Assembly: GCA_932294295.1 (NCBI GenBank)
Contig: OW028573.1
Span: 52,484,329 to 52,548,328 of the forward strand
From: Alitta virens
Taxonomy: Eukaryota > Annelida > Polychaeta > Phyllodocida > Nereididae
DNA: 64,000 nucleotides
Reading direction: 5' to 3'
The translations under genes were made by a program, and so were the position numbers. Within the stretch, counting starts at the first letter, position 1. The number at the start of each line of letters is the position of its first letter. Below are positions 49,543 through 59,796 of this stretch, one piece after another. The notes beneath the pieces were generated by a model. That model was not told the DNA's origin. It searched no databases and saw nothing but the letters and a program-made list of their open reading frames with translations.

Positions 49543-51612
49543 TGAGGCGGACACAAGCATGTTGCAGCATTTAAAAGGTCAGAGGACACGAACCAGGCTG
49601 AAGGCAGTCACTGCGCATAAGCAAGGTCACTGTGGCTGGTATGAGGCATGCTCCATTAATCTCATTCATGCATGTAGGCTTGGATCAGCAATCAAAGACC
49701 CTTTGGCTCACTGGCTGCTGGAAGCTAGTATACCTGGGCACTAAGCCACCTGAGCAATATTTATTCACCACGAAATTGTCTGGCTTCTGTGATTGCCTCT
49801 TGGAAGTTGTTCTGGCTAAATTAAGCATCAACATTCATTGCAGAATATGAGACCATGGACAATGATGGTATTATGCTTCAGGACATTATTCATTAACGCA
49901 CATCCTGGTGTATGAAGAACACTTTAGACGCGGAACCAATAAGATATTGTTCATAAAAACTCGTTTATATGGCTAATAATTTTGAAGCAGTTTTAGTCAT
50001 TAAAAAGTCATGAAAATTGACGCAGCGGTGTTGCTTAGTGCATTCTTGGTGATTCATCTATCGGTGCAACCATTGCCTAAAGCATGAAACAGTAGGCTGT
50101 GCAATGGCCTTGCTGGTGAGATGGTCTACAGAAATGCACTGGGTATAGCAAGACATTGATGAGTATGTTGGTATTCTGGGCAGCGCACAGTGTCTTTATA
50201 AGTGTGATGAACACATTCCAGCCGATTTGGCCGAGGAAGGTGGCTACAAGATGCGGCGATATGGCTCCGTGCAGCACAAGACAAGAATAAGACGGTGATG
50301 CTGAGGTCTTTGGGTTGCAGCTGACTCACACCACCTTATCAGAAGAGCAGGAGTGTCTCGGAGAATGTCCACGGAAATCCCTCATGTCACCAGGTGCCTT
50401 ATCAGGTTTCTGCACCTGAAATTTCATCTAATCTGCTTCCCTTCCAGAAGAGATGTGGAAATACTAACCAGAAAGGGTGAGATGAAAGGCGCAAATGTCT
50501 TCCTCTATGGATGCATTCAAGGCAGCTCTGAGGGGCTTGGGGGACGCCGGGACTGAGTTATTGTCTAATATGGATTATGGAGCTCACAAAGCGTACCACC
50601 GACACAAAACGCCAACCTCCTGAAGGTTTCATAGACGACCAACTTGTGCAACAAGCAGATTTTATGATTTCACGCCTAGCAAAGCTCTGGTGCAGATTTA
50701 TAACTCAATAATTGCTATAAATTGAGTGATGCAGAGTTAGCTTTAGTGTTTGACCAAGGACTGGGTTTTATGATCAAATAATGGCCCGAGTTACGATCTA
50801 ATCACCGCGAGCGGGTGAAATATGGACTAAAGACATGTTGGAGAATTTATACACAACCTCCACGGATCGACCAACGCACAATATATCAATTATAGGGCTT
50901 GGGGCTATGGCATTGAATCTGCCTTGACAATATCCCGTGCAGTGGCAGCAGCCTATAGGAGGGTGGGGCAATATGACCTGTTCGGGGACACTGACCTCAT
51001 TGTATCTCTTATTACTGGCAGGCTGGCTAGGCGTTGTCCTGGCCAATCCAATTGAAGTCATGCTCGGCCAGGATGATTCACAGCCCTAGGCTACTCTAGC
51101 TGTGTGAGAGTCAAGCTAGATCTAAGCCGCGCACAAGTGGCATGCAAACCAGGGACTGTGAAAACAATGTGGAAGGACAATAATGAGACTGAGGGTTGAG
51201 TAGGGACAGAGGAAGCAGCCCTGCCTGCCACTAGCCAGCTAGCTAATGTTTTGTTTAGGCATGGCATTGATCACTGGCCCCGGGCTGACAAAGACCAAAT
51301 AGTGGACAGTGCGGGGTGCGGAGCTTGCGATCAATACTGATCAGTAGAGATAGTGAGGGCAGATGTCCCCCTGTCCCCTCCACCCCCGCAGCCAGCGAGG
51401 GCCCACCCAGGTGTCGGCGGCAATCACACTGCTCCACACTCTGGTCAACGGGGACATTTGCCGCTCCACTAATGCGCCACTGGCCCTGCTCGCCATGTTC
51501 GCCCTAGTAATGATGCCATATCAGCATCGACTGCATTTGCTGCTGAAACTAGTGCTGGAAAGCTTCTCTGGCTCCTGGTAACTGTCGCACGACTGACCCT
51601 GCACAACCTCTT

Positions 51613-51629
51613 TGACCTTGAGATGACCT
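51613..51629. promoter_or_regulatory. Nuclear-receptor DR5 site (TGACCT half-sites)
   Basis: TGACCT-TGAGA-TGACCT, two perfect half-sites with 5-bp spacing, in the 8-kb linker intron. Confidence 0.38.
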
Positions 51630-52073
51630 CGCTAGGGCCCAGGCCAGAAAATAGTCTTGCGAAGACCTAATTTGCAGACAGGAAGTTGGACAAGAGGTCC
51701 GGATGCAGCGACAGGGCCTCTTCGCACCACTGCAGCTGCGGCTGGTGCTGGGTGGCCGTGTAAGAGCAAGTTGGCGGTGACCAGCCAGTCTTTGGCCTGA
51801 CGTGATTGCTGTGCTCTGTCCCTGTGTGCATCCAGCCTTGCTCATAAAACGTGGTGAACAGGACAGCCAGTAATCTGCAGTGTCCACCGAGACGACCAGG
51901 TGCAAATTGACAGCCCTGTTAATCTACCTGAGAGAGGTGGTCGGTGTCAGAGGCCTGCTGTCTTCCATTACTGGCCACATTAGCTTCTGCCCACGCCAAA
52001 CAAGTAGTAGCTACAACGCGCGCTCTTCCGTCTTTCTAATGCCCTACTTATGACTAGTGATATTACCAGCGTC

Positions 52074-52090
52074 GCTGCTGCTGCTGCAGC
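52074..52090 (+). repeat. Short CTG array
   Basis: GCTGCTGCTGCTGCAGC. Confidence 0.8.
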
Positions 52091-52392
52091 CCTTCAGTCG
52101 GCGTCCTTCTCAGACGCAACAAGTGGTTTGATCTGCAGCAGCGGATTCGATTTCCTCTCAACTCCTCTCCTCTTAGCATCCTCTGAAGCGGAAGGCCATG
52201 TATGTTGCTAATTCAGACACAGAGATTGATGCCTTGTCGACATCCTTGTTCTTATAAGAGGAGATATTGCGCGATGTGTTGGGATTTGTCTTTCAAAGGC
52301 ACCGGTCTCAGAATGAGCCACAGAATGAGACTCAGATGTGAACGTCTTCCCCTTCAGAGAAACTTCAAAACAAAACTCCGTGTTGCAGTTGC

Positions 52393-52435
52393 AACAGCAG
52401 TGACATCAGCAACAGCGGCATCAGCAGCAGCAGAA
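52393..52435 (+). repeat. Degenerate CAG array
   Basis: Mixed CAACAG, ACATCAG and CAGCAGCAG units. Confidence 0.8.
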
Positions 52436-55262
52436 AGATGCTCTGCTTTGGCATATAAGATTGAAAGGGAGTTCTTTCTTGCAGGGAATGTCAGGTGTAG
52501 AAAGGAGCAGAAGAGTTATGAGCCAGGTAATTACAAGGTTACAGAAAGACGTGGCCAACTTGATCACAGCCTGGCTCGCTGGCTTCCACTTAAGTTGGCG
52601 CGCAGGAAGTCCTGCTTACTATTGGCCAGGGTCAATGCCAGCAAACGCTGCAACAGGCACATAAAACATTAACATCTTCCTTTGGTCAGTCCCTCCGCCA
52701 ACTTCCCTCACTGGCCAAACACAGCCATTTCCCCCTCGATGTCTTGAAAGATTTAGTGATGTTGGCTCAGCACCACATGTCTAGCAGTCTTCAACCAACT
52801 TGATTTTTACAGGAAATAGTGATGTATCACCATGGAAACGGAGGTGGACTTTGGCAGTCTGCTATCAGTAGCTGCTAACTGTGTGATGTGTATTGCTCTG
52901 TTGCCCTCCTGCTGCGTTCTGCTCTATGTGGTCTTTGGAAAACTTGAGAGAGCTTTTCTTAGGCTCATGAATTGTGACAGAGTGCTGCAATAAAATGCCT
53001 CAGAACTCTGCGAAAGTTCACTCAATATCACTGGCGCCATGTGAATTGATCAAATTTATTCCACTTAACTGAGATGGTGTAAGGAATACATAGAGCTGTT
53101 GAGATGAATATGTATTTGGGGCAATGCAATTTGCCGAACGTATGCAATCAATAGGTTATTGTGTACCTGCTTCATAACCAGTGATAGTGGTGGCAAGAAA
53201 CTCCAACAAGCACCCGACTTGATGACTTTAGACTAAACAAGTTGATGACCAAGCAAACTAATAAGGGCCTGGTCCCTTCTGAGTGCATCCTGTGTGTGGT
53301 TTGGCGAAGTGGGCAGAGAACAAAGAGGATTTTTGGGGACACGCAGGTAGGATGTTGCAGTTTCCTTTGAAGTACCGCGTCCTCTTGGTGCAACAGGTAC
53401 ACCTGCAGCAGCCTCAGCCTCACCAGCATCACCTGACCCCACTGTTATCAAACTCATCACCCAGTCTCCGCATCACTCTTTTCATCTCTAATGAGATGCT
53501 GTCTCGTTGCCCCTTCCCTTTCACGCAACTCTCTCAGCCTGTGTCACAAACTTTCCTCCCCAGCACCTGATTATTATGGCACGTTGTCATCCCTGGTTTC
53601 CTTGGAGCTGAGGACGCAAGCCCAGTCATCTTCCTCCCTTGTCTCTCTTTGTTGCACGTCACTCGATATGAAACTTATTACAAGTCACAGATAAACGTGA
53701 CGCCCTCAGATAAGGACGCCCTTAGAACACCCTACGCAGAAAGACAACCCAACGCTCTTCCGAGACACAGAAAGGCCAGCCAATACTCAAAATGGTGGAT
53801 AGGTGATCCACAGATCTTTCTAGAAGTGAGACACAAGACAAGGCTGTGAAAATTGCGGCTGTATTTCAGCCGCTGAAGCATCGCCTCCTGTCGACAGTTG
53901 ATGTGGGTGCTGTTCCTCATTGCAAAACAGTCAACTGAAAATTGGGCAGTTTCGCATGAGTCGATTTTGCAATTTCAGTAAGGACCTCTCTCATTTCTGT
54001 TCTTATTAGTCGCTTTCTGGACATATTAGAATGCAATGGCACATTCCGCTCCTTCCTAAAGGTCTAATTATCTGTGAAAGGCGTTTATGTTACCCATGGA
54101 CGTGGTCTGCCTGTGAACAAGTTAACGCTATACATCAATCAGACCTAGCCAGTCTCCCAGCTTTACACCTTGAATCCTCAGACCCCAACACCTCAGTCCC
54201 ATCTTGTGAGCCTGACTCATTCTTAGATCTTCCCTGGGCGCTCATAAAGGTCTGACTGTACCATTCACCTGAACCTCTTGCCATTTGCTTCACAACTCTA
54301 TGCCTTTAACTGTGGGCCTTTCATTTAACAAGGTCCAATTTGAATCTCGGCGTGAGCTCATACACTTCACAGCAGCCTCAGTGGTTCCAATTCAAGGTAA
54401 AACTCAGATGCTGTAGGAACAGCTTCATCATTGAAGGACATATGGAAAGCTGTGCAGCCGCCCATAATTCATTACTTTCCGATTTTTCTACTCGTGGAAG
54501 CTGCAGATTGGTGCTCATATACATCGCGCTGACAAGTGGATAATTGTCTTGTTTCGTATGAATACTGATGATAGAGCATTGCAGCTGGAATGACATGTTG
54601 CATGGGAAGACCTAGGCTGCATCCCATGCAATGAGGTCCTTTTTAACCCTGTATGAGGTGCGCACTTTGTTATGCAAATTCACTGCTACAACAGGGACCA
54701 GGGACAAGCTGCAGGAGACAGTGGTTCTTGCCAGGTGCACAAAGAAACCCTCCTTAATTGATTATTGATCACCATGATAATGGCTCAGTGTTTGTGGGCC
54801 AAGGGAACTGTTTGAAGTAGATTGCTACCTGTGCTTAGGTAACTGTGGAAATGGACTTGTCATGTGTCATTTAGGAAATGTACCGGTGGTCAATTAAGGA
54901 CCTTGCTTAATGGTAGCACTAAGAGGGCTTGGGCTAATACAACAGGTAGCAGACGAGAGGAGAGAATTCAGACTAACATGTTGTTTGCATGTCCCGGGGT
55001 ACTTTATGGCTGAGTTTGATGTCGTCTGTGATTGCGTTTGAGACAGATTCTTGAACTTGTGTAACTTACTGGAAAGTCGCAGATAACACGAGTCAGTATT
55101 CATTTAACCACATGAGCCTTAGTGGGGACAGCTGAAAGTTAAAGTCTGCAATGAGACAGAATTCTTTTGAGTTATACTTTGTTGTGGAGTTGGATGTTTT
55201 GAATGGGAAGACTGCATGAGTGATGCTCAATTCTTTTACGTTTGTCTTATCTTTTGTTTCAG

Positions 55263-55422
55263 CAACTGATGCAGCAGCAGGCGGCCATCATGGCAGCTGC
55301 AGCAGCCCAGGGATCCTACCTGACCAACCCTATGGCGGCTCTGGCTGCCCATGTTCAACAGGTTGGTGCTCTTGGGGGTCCAAATGGACTCACCACCGCC
55401 GCCATGACACCCACGACTACAG
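55263..55422 (+). CDS. CELF4: CELF exon: linker with Gln/Ala/Met-rich segment
   Basis: A 160-nt exon with acceptor CTTTTGTTTCAG, opening in phase 0 with QLMQQQAAIMAAAAAQGSY and continuing through LTNPMAALAAHVQQ, GALGGPNG and LTTAAMTPTTT. It ends one base into a Gly codon. This corresponds to the ALMQQQAALMA...NPMA...MTPTSG linker of CELF4, a region linked to splicing activation rather than RNA contact in family studies. The donor is GTGAGA at 55423. A second donor with the same flanking octamer lies 36 nt downstream (55459) and would add 12 in-frame residues, roughly GESPLPLTPISS, in the same end phase. Both products are plausible; the shorter is taken as the default. Confidence 0.92.
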
Positions 55423-57339
55423 GTGAGAGCCCCCTTCCTCTCACTCCCATATCCTCAGGTGAGAGCGTTCATCATTTCTTATTATCCCTCACCCATTATC
55501 ATATCACATTACCATGTTGCCATGATATTAATACATATAGACCTCATATTTCACATTGCCATATCATACTTACCTTATAAATGCGTCATTAAGGATGCAC
55601 TGTGTACATCGACATTCATAAATGAGGGCACTTAAGTTACTTTTCAAATTGATCACTGTGCTACTTTAGTTTCTGTACTTGGAAATCCCTGCCTCAGAAA
55701 ATCAAAGCCTGGCTTTTGTTGGCAGCAACAAATTGGACAAGCACCATTCAGTATTTTAGATAAAATCAAATGAACCACCTGTAGGCCAAGCTGCCGTATA
55801 TTTTTCTCACGTTAAATAACGCGGGTTCTTGGCATGTTATCAAACCATAACTCACTCTGCTATTGATCGGCGGTTAAACCAACAGATATGAAATCAGTTT
55901 GTAGCCCAGGGACAGGAGGCAGTCAGCAGAGGGGGTATTAATGCTAGCTTTCTCCGTGGGATGGCGCGTCATGCAGATGAAGCACAGCCTTGTGGAAGTT
56001 CGTCGCACCTGAGTCAGCATGCATGAGCTAGCAGAGCAGGGCAGTGCCACCTCGCCTTATAAGGCCTCATGGAGCCACTGCCTGACTGCAAGTGCTTTGT
56101 AGATCAGACAGGGCGCCAGTCGAGTAGGGTAGCTAGGATCAGGTGAACGTGACTCAAACCCTTCCACATGCCATCTTCGCATTGCCTGGCATTGTATGGC
56201 ATTTTGCTGGCCCTGACATGGCCCATAAGCCACATTTTTTGCTGCCAGCTGTCTCCATCCTAGACCGAATCAAAGACAGTCTTCTGAAAGCCAAGCACTA
56301 TGTACATCGCACAATCCCGTGAAATTGGGATGCCTGGTCAGTTGGCCTTGTTGGTTATGGTTCTCGTGACCTCCCACCTGCTCAGATGCTCTGCAATATT
56401 CATGAAGGGCTGTCAACAGCATCTTTCATTTCATATAGATGGCCATATTCTTTGCTTTATAGAGCATATTGAGAAAAATGACCATGTTATAATTTTGCTT
56501 TTTATCTATAAGAAAAAACGCAGGGCAATATAAATATGATCTTTCGAACCTTCCCAAGTGGACAATCAATCTCCTTTCAGCCTGATTATTTCACATCTTG
56601 CTGGTGATGCGTTTTTATGGGGTGTCGAATTGACCAGGGCTGGTCAGCACCCAGTCAGTTCGTCCTCTCTTCTTAAGATGGCGGTGATACGAACTTGGTG
56701 AAGGACCAGGTCCACAGTGGTCAGCAGAGAAAAATCAATGGTCACCCTGAGATGACTTATGAAGGCTGTCCACTGCCCACTGGCCAAACATTGATGGTGT
56801 TTTGATTGAACGTTATCAGCGGAGCGCAATGCACATTTTTATTGGAAAGTCCCAATGAATGCAGCACACATCTAGGCTGTTAGAGTTTCCCTGGTCCACA
56901 TCAGCAAACTGAACAGGACTGCAGACAAGCAGGTAGCAGCAGGCACTCTGGGTGTCAATGCATTGGGTCAGTGGCTGTCTTTCATCCCTGCCTGCCATCA
57001 ATTGATAGCACAGACACCCTATTGCTAGTCCCTAATGCCCTTAGAATCCAGTTGCTGTCAGAAGTACAGTGGACTAGCTCTCCAAAGTCTCCTTCGGTTT
57101 GTTTTCCAACTCTTTATTGCCCTATAGCTTCAAGGTGTGACATTGTGTGTGGACGTCTCAATGAATAGCAATGGGACACACACCACACAGCATTTGAGAC
57201 CATTTATTTAGCCTCAAAATAGGAATTTACTCGTATTCAAGCGAATAAGGAACCCAGAGAAGCAGAGAAATGCTATGAGATTCCTCTCCACCTCCACATC
57301 ACTCAAGAGGTGTTCCCAAGTGTTGATTGTCACAATTCT

Positions 57340-57380
57340 CGAGGTCTCTCGAGAGCAGCGTGAGTTCGTGCGAGACCTCG
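57340..57380. other. Nine-bp inverted repeat (hairpin)
   Basis: CGAGGTCTC (57340-57348) and GAGACCTCG (57372-57380) are exact reverse complements with a 23-nt loop. It is not a tRNA: no proper A/B boxes or anticodon arm. Function unknown. Confidence 0.5.
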
Positions 57381-57900
57381 TTGATCAATTTCTTGGAATG
57401 AACGTAGCTTCATTATCAGTGGCAGATAAGCTGTGTTGCTTGCTTACTTATTGATAACCCATTGAACTGAGAACACATAGATCCTTGTGAGAGGGAAAAA
57501 AGTCGTTTTAAAAGCATTATAAAGCTCGTTTGACGTCTGTATCCTGATTGTAGGTTTCTGCAGAAAGGAAAAAAGAGAGACGTAAAGAGAAATTAGTTGA
57601 CAAAGAAAAAAAAAATTAAAGCCCAATTTGAAATATGGTACAAGCTGGAACTTAATACAATTTCCATATTTTCTGCCAAAATATTGTTGGTGCCCCACTG
57701 TCTTTTTAACATTCAGGCTTCATCTGTGAATGAGTGGTGCTTTTTAAGAGAAGTTACAAAGCATGTGACTGGAAAGTAATTGGGACCTATTAGTTGGAAA
57801 CACGATACATAACTGATTGCCCTTGACGAAGTTGCAGGAGGTAATTTGGGGAGTTCATTGTTCATTGCTGGTCCTCCCTCATTCCCCATCTATTTCTCTG

Positions 57901-57948
57901 TTGCTGCTGCTGCTGCTACTGCTTCTGCTGTTGTTTCTGCTGCTGCAG
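57901..57948 (+). repeat. CTG/TTCTG array
   Basis: Five CTG units, then CTA, TTCTG and TTG interruptions, ending CTGCTGCAG. It lies in the intron before the duplicated exons. Confidence 0.88.
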
Positions 57949-58509
57949 TAATTGATTTCCAGACAGTTTCCTTATCATTATGCCAAATTCGTGCCAAATT
58001 GCCTACTCAGCACTACCATCGGAAATACTTCTATTCCTGCCCAATCAGTATATTATACTCCCCCTGTGGGCTCTAAGTGCACTGATTGCTGAAATGTAGG
58101 AGCATTGCATAGATTGTTCTCTCCCAATTTTTGGTGCCAATTATCCTTGCTGCAATGCAGCATGAAGACAATCATTGGGCTACATTGGGCCCTCTACTTA
58201 AACATTTAACACATAATTGACTGCCTGTAGGTATTTATTAATAGGGAATCAGTCAATGGAAAGATTGCAAAATTACTCCTTTCATAGACAGTGGTATCGT
58301 TCCAGCCACCGGTACTCCTGGTTGATTGTTCTTTCGGTAAAAAAAAAAGAGAAAGAAAAAAAAGAAAACGAAAACAGTACTAGTGTCTTCTGCCGTCACA
58401 AGAGTAATTTTCTGACCTGTATCCAGGCTGTCACATTTTTAAGACAACAGAACCTTTGGAATGCTGCTGCCTTTGAAGGTTATCTGTCTTCCTTGAACTT
58501 GTAATTTAG

Positions 58510-58715
58510 CTTCCTTGAATCTGTGGTGCAGTGTAATAATTGTTGCTCCAAGTGATGTGGAGTGTAAAATGGCTTCTTACATGGCAATTAATTTAATGGC
58601 ATTGTGATTCTTTGTGGTAACTTCCAAATGCCTGTGAATTGTGGAATAGAACCTTTGTAATTATGTTGTTATTTGTGTGAAGAATCATTTATTGTATGGT
58701 GTCACTTTTGTGCCT
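58510..58715 (+). promoter_or_regulatory. UGU-rich intronic tract upstream of the duplicated exon
   Basis: A stretch of about 200 nt in which TGT/TGTG/GTGT recurs many times (CTGTGG, TTGTGATT, TTGTGGT, CCTGTGAATTGTGG, ATGTTGTTATTTGTGTG, GTATGGTGTC). CELF proteins bind UGU-rich RNA, so it is a candidate autoregulatory element. Inference. Confidence 0.35.
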
Positions 58716-59380
58716 ATGTAAATAATGGATGCACGTTATGAATAACAGTGATGTCCAAAAGCCAATGTATTTGTCCAGACAAAATCTTCATTCTAAACAA
58801 ATGACACACCATTTCCTAAATTCTTAATTCTAGCATTTTATACAGTTAGTTTCATAAAATATGGTCAACTCAAAACCGCTGTAGCCACCTATTCCTGACT
58901 GTAGCTATAACTGGCTAAAGCCAGCCACTTCTGTGTACTCCTAGCTTATAGTCGGCTTACTGAAAAAAATATAAACCTTAGCGAATTTATGAAATTGGCA
59001 AATTTAAGAAATGTATCTAATATATCATAAATGTATACTTTAACATCCGGCTTTGAGTAGCCAGCTATAGCTAGACAGTTCTGTTTGATAGGCCGTTTTT
59101 AATGAAACTAACTGTAGAAAGTAAGATAATTGCCAAAGTATATTATGCAAGTGCTCGAGTACTTTGTCATGGTAATTTGGACCTACACTATCTTCATTAT
59201 TGTGATGTGCTGACATTCTGTTTTGTATAATATTATGTGCTACCTGACCACTCATTATACCCATCTGTTTGTTCTGCCAGTAGGTACGACATCCATCAAT
59301 GGGGCTCCCCCCACTATGATGTCCCCCACGATGACCGCATACCATATGGCCCAGGCCAATAGTCAGCACGAAATCTACTC
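58716..59380 (+). repeat. Tandem duplication, copy A (intron plus truncated exon)
   Basis: The unit starts at ATGTAAATAATGGATGCAC and ends in the exon at GAAATCTAC. It is repeated directly in tandem from 59381. Copy A is longer because it contains a 272-bp MITE. Outside the MITE, long blocks are nearly identical, for example the stretch from CAAGTGCTCGAGTACTTTGT to the acceptor. Confidence 0.93.
58843..59114. mobile_element. MITE, Tc1/mariner-like (TA target, CAGTTAG ends)
   Basis: A 272-bp insertion with terminal inverted repeats CAGTTAGTTTCAT(A/T)AAA at both ends, flanked by TA (58841-58842 and 59115-59116). The paralogous copy B has a single TATAGAAAG empty site. The interior holds degenerate palindromic AGCTATAGCTGGCT-type motifs and no coding capacity. 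CAGT-type ends and a TA duplication are typical of Tc1/mariner-mobilised elements. Confidence 0.85.
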
Positions 59381-59382
59381 AT
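59284..59382 (+). CDS. CELF4: Duplicated linker exon, copy A (truncated, possible cassette)
   Basis: A near-copy of the exon at 59677-59796. It opens in phase 1 after a CAGTAG acceptor and reads TTSINGAPPTMMSPTM followed by TAYHMAQANSQHEIYS with no stop. Its 3' third is missing because the tandem duplication breakpoint falls just after the GAAATCTAC codons. Intron sequence joined there supplies GTAAAT as a donor (59383), which gives a 99-nt exon ending in phase 1, so inclusion would keep the frame. The 33-codon addition would sit before copy B or replace it. Against copy B there are 8 base differences in 7 codons, and all 7 change the amino acid. Whether it is spliced into mRNA is unknown; it could be a dead exon. 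Confidence 0.5.
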
Positions 59383-59770
59383 GTAAATAATGGATGCACA
59401 TTATGAATACCAGTAAGGTCCAAAAGCCAATGTATTTGTGCAGCCAAAATCTTCACTCTTAACAAATGACACACCATTTCCTAAATTATTAATTCTAGCT
59501 TATTATAGAAAGGAAGATAATTGCCACATTACATTCTGCAAGTGCTCGAGTACTTTGTCATGGTGATTTGGACCTACACTATCTTCATTATTGTGATGTG
59601 TTGACTTTGTGTTTTGTATAATATTATGTGCTACCTGACCAATTATCATTACCCTTTTATTTCTTTCTGCCAGTAGGTACGACAGCCATGAATGGGGCTC
59701 CCCCCACTATGCTGTCCCCCACGATGACCACATTCCATATGGCCCAGGCCAATGGTCAGCCAGAAATCTA
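59381..59770 (+). repeat. Tandem duplication, copy B
   Basis: The second copy of the unit abuts copy A without spacer and continues past the breakpoint into the full exon (ACAAATGGTG...). It lacks the MITE and shows the intact TA target. Confidence 0.93.
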
Positions 59771-59796
59771 CACAAATGGTGTCCACCAATATCCAG
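59677..59796 (+). CDS. CELF4: Duplicated linker exon, copy B (complete)
   Basis: A 120-nt exon, phase 1 in and phase 1 out, with acceptor TTTCTTTCTGCCAGTAG and donor GTACCT (weak). It encodes TTAMNGAPPTMLSPTM then TTFHMAQANGQPEIYTNG and VHQYP. The NGQP...YTNGVHQYPA segment matches the NGQP...YPNG(I/V)HPYPA segment found just before DPLQQAY in CELF3-6, so this is the functional copy. The acceptor has two AGs 3 nt apart, CAG and TAG. Using the first would turn the split Gly into Val-Gly, adding one residue. Its upstream intron closely repeats that of copy A, apart from the MITE. Confidence 0.93.

Larger units (their letters stand above)
47221..55262 (+). other. 8.0-kb linker intron
   Basis: Starts with the triple-donor zone (47221-47250) and contains CAG/CTG arrays at 48685, 49314, 49505, 52074 and 52393 and the DR5 at 51613. 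A 156-codon frame at 52202-52672 runs through a CAG array and is not recognisable. Confidence 0.88.
55423..59283 (+). other. Intron before the duplicated exons
   Basis: Starts with the 36-nt possible exon extension (55423-55458). Holds the 57340 hairpin, the 57901 CTG array, a purine tract at about 58338-58375, the UGU-rich tract and copy A of the duplicated unit with its MITE. Confidence 0.88.

Noticed and set aside
52202..52672. 156-codon open frame, the longest in the window
   Set aside because: It runs through a degenerate CAG array, has no recognisable domain, and one or two frames of this length are expected by chance in 64 kb read on both strands.
54373..54396. Second 24-nt AG...GTAAAA segment (QPQWFQFK) in the linker intron
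   Set aside because: In frame, but the acceptor has a weak pyrimidine tract and the donor is poor; nothing like it is known in the family.
57340..57380. tRNA gene
   Set aside because: Stem-loop only; no A box, B box or cloverleaf.
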